From positions 2,363,514 to 2,427,513 of the forward strand of contig NW_017802935.1 in NCBI RefSeq assembly GCF_001625305.1: 64,000 nt of DNA, in the 5' to 3' direction. Both the position numbers and the translations under genes were made by a program. The first letter of the stretch is position 1; every line of letters starts with the position of its first letter. Origin of the DNA: Branchiostoma belcheri (taxonomy: Eukaryota; Chordata; Leptocardii; Amphioxiformes; Branchiostomatidae). A model generated the notes under the pieces. The model saw only the letters and a program-made list of their open reading frames with translations. It searched no databases and had not been told where the DNA came from. This document shows positions 11,261 through 23,500 of this stretch, in pieces.

Positions 11261-13308
11261 TTCTGGTTCATAAATATCTGCTGGTGATCTTGGAGGGTTC
11301 TGCAGTTCGTTGCTGCTGAGCCAGGCGGCGCTGCTGAGCTGGAAGTGAGCAACAGGTGTCAGCGAATGTTTAAGATTCACCTCATGTTTTATCATAAGTT
11401 TCGCCAGAAATAAATATAAACGTCACAGTTCTGGGTGCCGAGGATTTTTATGGCTTTTTTGGGGGCAATATGTGAGAGAACATGATTATTTTTGTGCAAA
11501 TTGTACCGCTACTTCGCCGGCCCTGTATGGGGCAATGCCAAAACTCGGGCGGGACCTTCCGATTGTTTGGGCCGAGCGCTGCAGTCGATGAACCCGGTAT
11601 GGACCCGGATTTTTCTCAAAACGTCTCGAAAAATATAGCCAAAAGTAGTTTCTGGAATATTTTTCCCGGCGATTCTGAGGTAAACTTGTAAGACTTCACT
11701 ACTTGTCATGATATTGACGTAAAAACTATCTCAGCTACACAGGTGCAATGATTGACAGCTCCGTCAGACGAGAAGGCGCCGGCGCTCCGTAGCTATATAT
11801 TGTATATGACAGCCCAAAAAGCAAACACGTCAAAAATCAAAGAAGAAATGTCATAATTAACAAGAATGTGAAGTAAAATTCACACAACAATGTTTTTTTT
11901 ATTAGCTTTTGTGAACTTCAGCTGGTCACGCGATCCGCGCCGAGCAATGCGTTGTACTGTAGGCGGGATCATGCACCTGTTATCCCGCGGGCCCAACTAC
12001 GCACGACCGATTGACAGTTTTCTCAATTTTTCACAGATAAAAAAAGCTAAAAGTGACTCTACTACTTGTTGGAACTTTTTTTCCTGATGGTTCTGAGGAA
12101 AACTTGAGGAAAATTAAAAATTTTCTCGACCTTTTGACGATTGGGATCCACACCGGGCATTGCTAAAGTTGCGTACGGGGTCATGCTCCTCTTCTCCCGC
12201 CCGCCCAACTGCGTAGGGTCGCGGTACAATTTTCTCAATTTTTCAGGGATGAAAAAAGCTAAAAGTGACACTACTAAATGTTGGAACGTTTTTTCTGAGA
12301 GTTCTGAGGAAAACTTGAGGAAAAATAATCAATTTTCTCGACCTTTTGACGACTGGGATCCATACCGGGCATTGCCTAACGTTACGTACGGGGTCATGCC
12401 CCATCTCTCCCGCCGGCCCAACTACGCAGGGCCGCGGTACAATTTTCTCAATTTTTCACGGATGAAAAAAGCTTAAACTAAAGTTTAAGTGACTCAGCTA
12501 CATGCCGAAGCAACTTGTCTGAAAATTCTGAGGTAAACCTGAGGAGAAATTTACAGTTTTCTTGAACATTTGACCAACCATCTAATTCATTGTGGTGACT
12601 CCGGCCATATGTATGGGGCAGCTGCAGACCGACACACGAAGAGACATTTTTCTCAATTTTTCTCAGATAAAGAAAACTAAAAGTAACACTATGACATGCC
12701 GGAACATATTGTCTGAAAATTCTGAGGTAAAGTTGAGGAAAAATATCAATTTTGGTAGGCTTGTTACCAACCACCCAAACGCCGGCCATATACACACGGG
12801 ACCATGCTGACGACATCCCGCCTGCCCAACTACGAAGGGCCGCTTTAAAAATATTTCTCAATATTTCTCAATTTTTCACCAGTGAAGGAAGCTAAAAGTG
12901 GAAGTACTACACGTCGGAACATTTTGCCTGGAAATTCTGAGGTAAACTTGAGGGAAAACATAACGTTTACGGGAGAAACACTGACAGGAAAAATGTACGA
13001 CAATCTCGTCATGCGTAAGGTCAGCCTATAATCCTACCGTGCATCACAAATCGTGAAAATATCGGGGAAACCGTGTCACAAATATCTTAAAATCAAATTG
13101 GGACATTTGGCAACGATATATAGAAACTATAGAAGATGAACTGTGGATATAATGTGGTATTTACCCGTAAAAATGGGGAAATTCTTACCTCAGTTCTGAC
13201 GGGACGCCCAGGTCCAGTCTCGTCTGCAGGTGCAATGGCGCCAAAATTTTGAATGAAAGATTCTTTGATGTAACCTTGAACGTGATTGGCGCTCACAGGA
13301 AGGGACAA
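11261..13308 (-). other. Possible exons of an unrecognised minus-strand gene
   Basis: Two segments look like exons. At 13190-13308 an open frame ends with Arg-Thr-Glu at a strong donor (CTGAG|GTAAGAAT read on the minus strand). At about 11261-11339 a segment begins after 'ctcacttccag' and ends at 'AACTA|AGTAAGC' or one base later. The two join in phase into one open frame (…RTE then LSSAAWLSSNELQNPP…). I recognise no domain, cannot find the initiating ATG, and the next exon is unclear because all frames near 10977-11055 stop. It may be untranslated or non-coding. Confidence 0.25.
11480..12960 (+). repeat. ~210-bp degenerate tandem repeat
   Basis: The motif 'ttctcaatttttca' (or 'ttctcaatttttctc') recurs at about 12024, 12233, 12446, 12650 and 12865, spacing 204-215 bp. 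Each unit also carries 'gaaaaaagctaaaagtgac', 'ttctgaggtaaacttgagg' and a GC-rich 'cggggtcatgc' block. A diverged partial unit lies at 11520-11700. Because the period is near 70 codons, long both-strand ORFs arise, but frames break between units and I see no protein family. Confidence 0.75.
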
Positions 13309-13329
13309 ACCATTTGTTACATGGGTATA

Positions 13330-14575
13330 ATGCTAACAGAAAATTATATTTCTTTTCTTTTTATCACCGTTTAAAATTGATTTCACAGATATTTTGTAAC
13401 CGATAACACTGTTTTATTATTGGAAAATGTATACATCAGAGTTGATTCATTGTATCAGAGATGTATCCACTCAACCCCCTATCTTATAATGGTTGATCTC
13501 CCGCCGCGTAGAAAAGGGACATTTCATTTCCATTGAATACGTCCTGTAAGGGATGTTTCAGTAAACACTTTGGGGGAGGGGCGCTCAGACCCAGACGATC
13601 TGTTTAAAAAAATCCACAAAGTAAAACCAATGCTCTATAATTCTATAGTTCACGGAGTAGTGGCATGGTGTTCTCTTTTTCCCTACCAGTATGTAATTGT
13701 ACATTTGTATATTCGGATGAGCATATCAGAGAATGATGTTCATCGTCTAAGAAAACTTATTCATATCAATAGTGTCAATACTTATGATAACAGATGTGGA
13801 CAGGAAATAAAACAGGGTAGAAAATCATATATCATTTATAATACGAAGATTCCCTATACTAAATTAGAATCACTACTTGAAATCCACAACTCTTTTAAAA
13901 AGTATTTTCACCAGATAGAATTATGTTCCATTTTCACTCGTGCCAGTTTGCAGCAGAATAACAATTTCAATTATTTACAAGATAATTAACGTTAGATTCA
14001 GGACAGATCAACAATAAGTTATAGTTAAGTTCTCTCAACACTATATATACGCTGAAATTGGCGCTAAATATATACATATACATCATACAAGGCGTATAGA
14101 TAGAACAACCACATCACAGCACATATCGACATACAATCATTATTTAAAATAAGCGAAACACGAGCTATTAAGTTAATAAAATCACAATCTCTACCCTTAT
14201 GAATCTCAACTATGCATCCAGGGTTGTATTTTCTTTCGCTGACAAGTTGTTCTCAGAGTAGAATGGTTTCCCTTTCTAGTGCAAGCCTAGGCTCTCTTTC
14301 TGCCAGAGGGTGAGCGCCCGTATGCGTATGTACAATGTGGGAATAGACCCAAATTATATTTGTGTAGCAAACCATACAAAACGTTAAAAAAACTGTTCGT
14401 TCTCTCTATAACATCCGTTTAGTGATTTATGAAATCTCAGCGGTCGCAGCCAGTCTCTAGTGGACAGTGTCACATCGACGAAGACTCCAAAATATATATG
14501 GTGCTCGCAGGCACACTTCACGCAGATGCACTTTGTTTCGAATCAAGGTACGATTATGCTAAATATACAGTTGTT
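13330..14575 (-). other. Downstream / 3' UTR region of the TSPEAR gene
   Basis: AT-rich and without supported coding. It directly follows the TSPEAR stop codon on the minus strand. A minus-strand AATAAA (plus-strand tttatt) lies at about 13411-13416 and could be the polyadenylation signal, implying a 3' UTR of about 1.1 kb; nearer signals were not seen. The plus-strand open frame at 13570-13989 lacks an ATG at its start and resembles no family. Confidence 0.35.
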
Positions 14576-17500
14576 TCAGTAAGTCCGTATCCTGAGGACT
14601 TTTGAGACCCTTCCCTTGGCGTTGGCGTAGACCAGGAAGGACTCTCCGTGCATCTGGAAGAACTCCCAGTCGGCGCAGCTGGTGGTGGGGATGTTGTGGA
14701 CAGGCTTGAACTTCTCCACTCCCTGCCATCTAGCGACGAAAGAAGGAAATGCCGTTTTTATCTATTCCAACATTTAGTATAAGACATGTCGACGGCACAC
14801 TTAAGTTTTTTTTTCAACTTCTTTTTATGCCGCCACCAACGCAGACATACGGAAGAACGGACAGCAGGCGTACTCATTTTCACCTAAGTAAAGTGAAGAA
14901 ATTCGTGTCAAGTGCCTTTCCCAAGGGCACAAGATCAGTGGTAAGACAGGATTCGAACATGGGACCTTTTGGTTCCGAGCCGGACGTTTTGTCGTTACGT
15001 CACACGAAATACCGTTTGATCAATTCAAGCAAATTTTCAAGAGGTGTAATCAAAGGGAACGAAAATGAATCGTCAGTATCTATTTCTCCACCAGTTTTCT
15101 TTACCTTAACAAGTATGTGAACTTGTCTATTACCTGTACACGACGCTGTCGACGTCGTTGCTTTCGCCGTCGTCGTACGAGTTGGCGACCACCAGGTAGT
15201 TATCCCTCCCAACCCGGAACGACTCCCAATCCGTGGCGCTGTCGTCATGACAACAACAGACGGTAAGGTTTTAGACCAATGATCATGAAGGCAAGAAACG
15301 AGATCCAGCAAAATGACAATACAAGTATACGTGACCAAACATGAAAGAACAGTGGCAGAAATAAAATCATGAAAATTCACGAACTATTGTTTAAGGGTCC
15401 GGTCACATACGCCGTACAATCGCAAACAGAAAGCACTCTCGGGACAATCGTAATTGTGCCGTACGAGAACCAGTTGTTTTGTTACGAAAAATCCCACGGT
15501 ATCAAAATTGTGCGACGACCTACGATTGTGACCGCACAGTACCGTACAACAAATATGTACAAAGATGTATGTGAATATGTGAAAGTACAAAGGTACTACA
15601 TATGCACCTGTGAGTTAGGATATTCTGGAACTCTTCAAACCGCTGTTTCTGCACGTTAAGCTTGTAGATGGTGGAGTTGATGCTGTATCTATAGGAGCTG
15701 TCCAGGGCGTGAGGCCCGTGGTTGAAGGCGTTTGCCGCCACGAGGAAATGCTCCTTCCCGATGTTCATGTACTCCCAGTCCGTACAACCCATGGTCTGGG
15801 GGATAAGCAGGAACGGGAAGATGAAACGTTATTGGACGATTAGAAATGAGAGAGTGTGTGGGAAACTTACTTGGAAATGATAAAGACAATTGCATAAACG
15901 AATTCTCAAGTCTACAAGCTAAACTGTACTCTAAGTTCCGACAATGCGTGGGAAACTTACTTGGAAATGATAAAGACGATTGCATAAACGAATTCTCAAG
16001 TCTACAAGCTAAACTGTACTCTAAGTTCCGACAATGCGTGGGAAACTTACTTGGAAATGATAAACACAATTGCATAAGCGAATTCTCAAGTCTACAAGCT
16101 AAACTGTACTCTAAGTTCCGACAATGCGTGGGAAACTTACTTGGAAATGGTGAGCACAATTAGAAGTGCAATGTGTGGGAAACTTACTTACAAGTGCATA
16201 TTCACAAGTCTACGAGATAAACTGTACTAATAGAATGACCTCATAAAAGGTCTTTTAGTTTGGGAAGTGACTTTTTGCATGGAATGGTATATATGCCATA
16301 ATAGTGTAAGATGTAGTAAAATAAGTCGTTAAGTCAGACAACTGTATGTCCACTACCTCCACAAACTGCAGCGGGAGAAAGCGGCCGTACTGCCACACGT
16401 AGATGACGGAGTCCACTTTGGTGGACACGCCGTTGTAGGCGTTCGCCACGGCCAGGAAGTGATACGGTCCGATGGTGAAGGCCTCCCAGTCGTAAGCCGC
16501 CTTGGTCGGGATGGTCTGGTACGGCACAAAGTAGTCCCCAGCTCGCTCCCAGTGGAAAATCACCGACTCGATATTGTGGTCCAGTCCTGGTGAAAAAGCA
16601 AAATGAGTAAATTGGATATGCATGTGTGTATGTGTATATCTGTATGTGCATGGGCGCTGTATTTTGTGTGTGTGTGTGTGTGTGATTTATGTGTATGTCT
16701 TATGTCACATTAATATTAGTCAGACATGGCAGTCAAGGGACCGAAAAAATATAACAGGTGGTCACTATACATAGGATCTTTAATGCTTGTGTCAATGGGA
16801 AACTGTCTAAAGGACCACCCAAAAGGGGTCACATTGGTCGGATGATTATTTTCGATAGGTGATCTCTTGTACGGGTTTGACTGCACAATGTGTACTTCTA
16901 GAGCGGAAACTACCATATTCTATATCATCCTCACCAACAGGAAGCTTTAAAATTTTACAAGGACGGCTAATCTTTGTGAAATCAAAATAAAAGAAGAAGA
17001 CTACTACTGCTAGTATATCTTGCCTCTTGCATGGTTGGCGACCACCAGGTAGTGTTCTCCGTCTATCTCGAAGGCCTCCCAGTCCCGTGCGTTAAACGTG
17101 ACCATCTCCTGGTGCAGGGCGAACCGCTTCAGCTTGGGCTCCCAGCGGTAAACCCGAGAGTTGGTCTCCATGCCGCTCGTGCCGCCGTAGTTAGCCACGG
17201 CCAGGAAAGTCTGGAACAACATTAAGTTCAACTTCAGCTAAGATTTAAAAACAAGAATTCAGAGATCTCAGACCTCTTTCGTGTCCCCTTTTTATTTACC
17301 ACGATGTCTACAAATCAAGGCCTTTTAAAAGGGGTTGAAAAAGACTCTCACGAAAAAAGGGCTCCACTTGCCTAGACAACTACTGATGCAAAAGCTGTCA
17401 AGGAGGTCATGTAACGAAAAACACCTGTGAAAGTCCCACACGGAGGCGATGAACTTTCATGGAGGTGATGAAATTTATTAGCTGACCCTATTAGATTCGA

Positions 17501-20500
17501 TTCGTCATTTTGATTGATAAACAATAAAAATGACAAAATTTATGCGGTTGAAAAGAAATACCTGTCCGTCGATGACGAAATGTTCCCACTCCTGCGCGCC
17601 GTACGTCTTGATGTTCTGATGAACCACGAACTCCCCATTGGTCCATTTGAAAATACTGGACTCCAGCTCCTTGTCCAGGCGCGCGTCGTGATTGGCTGTT
17701 GCCATGAAGAGCCCCTCCCCTTCGATGTAGAAGGTCTCGATGTCGATGGTGTTGGCGGGAGTGTAGACGTCTTGGTGCACGTCCAAGTAGTCGATCCGCG
17801 AGTTCCCGGCTGTGGGATCACGACAGTTTGGTTAAACGTATCTTTTATACACACTGACTACGTACACTAGCTAGGAGCGTCATGTGCAAGTGCCAAATCT
17901 CTTAATGTAAAAGATCTCGACACACTTCTCGGAAAGAGTGACCTAGCGTGCTTAGCTGCCCTACATGACGGGACTGGCAGTGTGCTTAGCTAGGAAAGTG
18001 AGCTGTGGCGAAGTCGCTTTGCATTGCAATTTGCTTAAATAGCTATAGAAAAAGAATAAAGCTTCATCTCAAGCTGAGAGTTGTTTAATCAACCAAAAGA
18101 AAAGAAAAGAACTCAGAGAAGAGGCTTCTATGAACAAGTCAATAAATTAGAGATAGCAGACTTTACCCTTTGACGACAAGCGCCCTCTGACAGAACATAT
18201 AGAAACTGTAATGCGGAAACACACAAACAGACAAGCACCTCAAGAACAATACTCCCTCGAGGGTATCTTCTTCAGCGAACCGATTTTGCTGGCCATGCAT
18301 CAGCGAGCGTTACCTAGCGGATAGTTTAACGGAGTTCAGACTAACCGTCGGCCACGGCGATCCATCCCAGCCCGTCGCAGAGCTTCATGCTTCCCGACTT
18401 GGTGTCGAACCACATCCTGCCGACGTCACCATTCGTGCAGACGGAGTCGTCCCCCATCTCTACTTTCATATGGGCGTCTGGGAAACAAGGAAGCGCGATT
18501 TTAGTTTAGCTTTTGTCGTGAAAGCTGCGTGGTGTGTAGCAAATGAGACGGTGAATTGACTGAAAACCAAAGCTGGCTAATGGACGCTCCTCTGGACAAT
18601 GGATACTGCCTTACCACCGTATGATCTGCTTGGACATTAGAAAACTTCCAACATCTGCTTGAAAATCTTTCATATGCATGGATCTCCGGACCATCCTTCC
18701 ATTTTCTATCTAGGCTTTTTGCACTGGCGTGTACTTGTAGCTCTTTGCTCCAGGTGTAGTTTTTTTGCTTCAAGTATAGACTTTTTGCTTCAAGTATAGA
18801 CTTTTTGCTTCAAGTATATATTTCAATTGACATAACAACACTTAACAAATTGAATATGAAAACGTAACTCTTTTGTTATAGAAACAATGTCAAACTTCAA
18901 GGTTGTCTTTTACTTTCTTCAGACTTTCTTCAACCCTTTAAGGCGTTTGAGGTGATTGCCATACGCCTTACCTGATTGGTGGTCGGGTGCGTTGTTGTGT
19001 TGCGGCACCAGGTCTTTCGGGAAGGGGGACGGTAAATCCATCCGCGCCAGCTGGGGGTTGAGCGAAGGACACACCATGGTGGAGGCATCCGCGCCGGGAA
19101 GTAGTACCAACTGGTGCAGTTGTCCCTAATAGCAAACAAAAATCCCTTTGAATTTATTTATCTGACAAAATGGATTAATAAACGCAAAGAATTGAAAATA
19201 TCCAAACTTAGACACAAAGTGTAAACAAGGTGAGGTGGAGTTGTGAATATTGACGGTAGGTGGCGCCAGTAACACTTCAACAATAGGAGGTGTCATTATA
19301 CCAATTTACCTGTAACGAAACGCATTGTTAGTAAACTTCCACTCAGACGAAGACGATTTGACACAGTTTCGTTACTGACGACCTTTATTTTCTACGGTTT
19401 AGAATTTCATCGGTGACACGTGGTTTGTTGTGCCAATATATATATGACAATATCGAACCCGCCAACCACCTGTGATGACATTTCCTTCGGGAATGCTTTG
19501 TGGTAAACCGCATCCAACCGCAACAGTGGACTGTCGTGGATTGGTAAATTATTCCATGTCGATTCCAAGCAACCAATATCACCAGCCATATACGCAACAT
19601 TCTAGCATACATTATTATTTTTTTGAGTGCGTGTAAAATTGTTTTGTTCAGGATGCTGCCACATTGCGTTGCATTCACTGCAACTTTGATGACGCCATAC
19701 CATCAACTAAAAAACTATCATCAACTTTGCCCTTTCAGACCTTTCTCACGAGTCTTCAAAGGGAGAATAGACGCATTAACCAACATTTAACAATCATCAT
19801 TAACATTCCCAACAGTATTACCAACAAGGAGTGACATTTCAAAGTGGTGTTATGTTCTAGAGGTCACAGGTTCGAATCCCGGCTTGTGGTTAAAGGATCT
19901 ACAATTTACATTCAGTGAAAGCATTTCCTAACCGCAATCTCACAGTATCTGTACATGATGTGTCAACTGTTCCTCGGTTGAATGGCTTTGATTATAAGGA
20001 CACCGAATACAAGCTGCGTATTTTAATGTCTGTGCTACCAAACTTAGAAACTTCACAAAGAAACGCAGTGCGATTGTAATCTCCAACTCTCATGATCTTT
20101 CGAATTCACAACTCTTTGCTGAGTGCTAAGCAGAGAAAGCAGTATGTACCATTTTTAAAGTCTTTGGTATGACTCGGCTTGGGATCGAACTCACGACCTA
20201 CCTAATGCAAGGCGAGCACTCTACCCACTTGGCCATTGCTCCGATAGTGCGATTGGCGAGTGACCCTCCACGCCACGCCAGGTGCGCTTTGTAAACAAAC
20301 GTATCATGCGTGAAGAGCTCCGGGGCGAAGTTAAACCTAACAGCACAGGACGGCGGCACGGAGCCTAATGACAGACACTCTACAATTAGTCATGATGTCT
20401 GTCCCGTAAAATCACAATAACCACACACGCATTCGGGTCATTTAACAGGACCGACTGGTGGGTACCTGCCAATTTTGTCATCATGAAGCTCTGATAGCGT

Positions 20501-23500
20501 TTAAACAATACTTTTCGCTACTTTGTAACTGGTGAAACTGTCTTGCTCACAAACTTAGCCAAAAGATAGTTGTGAAGACCAACGCGAAGTAAACAAAATG
20601 TTGCAAAAAAAGAGGTCAGGGAATGATTATAGCAGCTTTATCTCAACCAAGGACTGTAGGCTATCAATGGATGGATCTATTTTGCTTGATTGACCAGAGA
20701 AATGTACAAATGGGCTTTAATTTGCGGCATTGCCGTCATGCACTTCAAAAGTATCATTGACAGAGACACCCGGTCGCCTGTCATCACAAAAAAACTACTA
20801 CTAGCTAGGAAAGACATTGGGAAAAACGAATCTGCCTTCGCAAACATAGCCAATGTTGCATATCTTCTTAGTTTGATGTTTGCGTTTGTGCCTTTTATGT
20901 CTTAATGACAGGGAGGCATTAAGAAGGAATCTGTCAGTTTTCTTGTCGGTTGAGCGGCTCTGATACAGACCAGCACCCGGTATTTCCACAGTAACGACGT
21001 TACGGGTGGGCTTTAGATGTGGTCCGACAACAATTAGTCTCTGACACAGATACGACAGGAATAGAATGGTTAGATTTTGAATACTGAGAAATCGTGCGTA
21101 ACTACGGAAGACATGCAATATCATCATGTAGAGTGCAATATCATCATGTAGAGTGCAATATATATACCGTATATATGAGTTCATTCTTCTGAATAAACCA
21201 TTCATCATCATTCTAATAGCTCCAGACTAACTGAAACGTAGCTTGGACTACTAAGGGAGGAGAGAAACATATAGACATTGACATAAGACAAGGTACTGAT
21301 GAAGAAAGTCATCATTGTCAACATCGGAAGGCTTTCTTTGAAGGCATGTACTGTCTGTATTCTTCATACATGTATGTTCAAGCAATATCAATAAAAGGAA
21401 AGAGTGCATACTAGTGCATATAAAGTGCACATAAAAAATGCAACACTGAATTTGCTTCTGGTCGAGCGTACTACATAGTTCTGCATATATAATTTTGCGT
21501 GTAATCAAATATATTAGATAAAGGATGTCTTAAATTCAGTCCAAGCTGATGCATAGATGAACTAGATTATTGAACGTCAGGAATTCAGCAAAACATTACT
21601 GTGGGCAGGAACTACCTTATCCAGGTATTTCCAATTTGTTTGTCTTTGCTTGATAATAATTTGTCATAGTGTCGGGGTAGTAATTAGTCCAAACTCAGTA
21701 ATGGAGACAAATGATCCAAAATGGCCGCCACCCTCCGACATGATGAATGGACAGAACGCATGCCCCGAAGGGGTTAAAGGTCAGTGCCCCCCGCTGACCT
21801 TTGACAGATTTCACTTTACACGATCAACGCCTTTTAATTACTGAACCGCCCTGATTGAAGACCAGCAAAATAAGCACCTCTCCGCACCTGTTACCTGAAA
21901 AATAACACTTTGTGAATCTAGGACCCAGGCGATATGGCAATATCCTATGACGATTTTATTATCGTCCCAGTACATACTAACAGGTATTTTCGCAGATGGC
22001 ATAATTTGCTCAACCCAAATCACTGTAAAATACGACAATCATCGTCCCAGTATAGTACATACCAACGTAACAGGTGTTCTCATAGATGACATTTATTTTC
22101 AGCCGAAATCACTGTAGATACGACAGACCGTGGGCCTCTCACGATCCTTCAATTGGACGTCACAACTTTCTATTTGTGTTTCTAGTGTTATTTTTCGTGT
22201 GTTTTTCCTGGAAAGTCTGAAGACTTAATAGGAACAAACTGTTGAATAGATACATGCTCCCATGACCCTACATGTATGTTTACTATTCACTGTGTCAATT
22301 TTCTTACCACGTTGTGTAGTTCATACTTGTGAGTTTTATGTGACCCATGGCTCCAATGACATTAACCTTTGCGGTCTAAACAGTTGCCTAAAGGCCAGAC
22401 ATCATTCATTGTAAACAAATAGACTGACCTTGCGACCACATTCCTCCAGTCTATGACCATTTCATACATACGTACAGTGCAATACTGTGCATACACCATA
22501 CACAAGATAGATTCGCTCTCTTTGATATCTTCAAAACCCCAACTTCAGAACAACTTTATGTACAGGGATTTTAATTTCACAATATAAGAAAATACGTGTC
22601 TTAAGGTTTCATTTTTGAAGAGACATGACATGTATACTATCATGACCTTTGACTGTCCTTCTCAACAAGGGTCATGGGTTTCAAGACAAGGCGCACTTCA
22701 GTAGAAAAACAAGAAAAAGGAGTCAAGAACACTTCATAAAGACTTGGTTAACTAGGTAGAATCGAATGATGATACCTTGTACTTAAAATTATGTTCTAAT
22801 CATTTCTACTATATCCTTTAGAAGCACAATGTTGTAAGAATGACCTGGGTAATAGTTTGGTACGTTCATGCATGATGTGTTCGGATTGCTACAGGGCCTT
22901 CCTCGGGCGGAGTTCCACTCCCTCCCAAAAGGTGAACATGTCAGTCCGCACGACGCGCTCAAAACAAAAGCCGCCATTCATCGCTTCCGCCGGGGACCCG
23001 TACCTGCCACCCCGACGTCCCCACGATTTACACCGCCGCTCGACCTGCAGCGACACGGCAACAATCACGCACTTATCCCGGGGTACTCATCCGCGAGGAC
23101 TCTCCCCCCAACCCCGCGTTCATGTCCGCTCTAAGCCGATAAAACCGAACAGTGGATCAGTGTTGCCGCACGATTTGCTACAATGTCTCTGCTCTCTCAT
23201 GATGAATGATTTTGACAGTTCTGAAATCTTATCAGATTCAGGAAGAATTAAAGAATGCGCCAAAGATCCGGTGGGCAGATACCGTGGGAAATATTTGCAG
23301 ATTTTTTTGACTGAGTTAACTTATCGTTTATCGTTTTCGGGTGTTATCAATGAAACGTATCTTTCTTTCAATATCATAAGAAAATACAGTATCCATGAAC
23401 TTACCACCTTACAATTACATACGCTTATACTTTTCAGACAGATAGAAAACATCTAAATAATCGGTATAAGACAAAACCACAATATCATATCAGAAACTGA

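Noticed and set aside
13570-13989. 139-codon plus-strand open frame downstream of TSPEAR
   Set aside because: It opens on TTG rather than ATG, has random-looking AT-rich composition, no domain, and lies in the probable TSPEAR 3' UTR on the opposite strand.
15689-16163. Repeated-peptide ORFs on both strands
   Set aside because: They are translations of the 90-bp intronic minisatellite between two in-phase TSPEAR exons.
20165-20242. Apparent tRNA gene
   Set aside because: A- and B-box-like words are present but the acceptor stem does not close and a SINE body follows, so it is a tRNA-derived SINE.
22857-23456. 199-codon plus-strand open frame in TSPEAR intron 2
   Set aside because: It is long mainly because the GC-rich island lacks stop codons; it has no recognisable domain and the AT-rich second half looks random.
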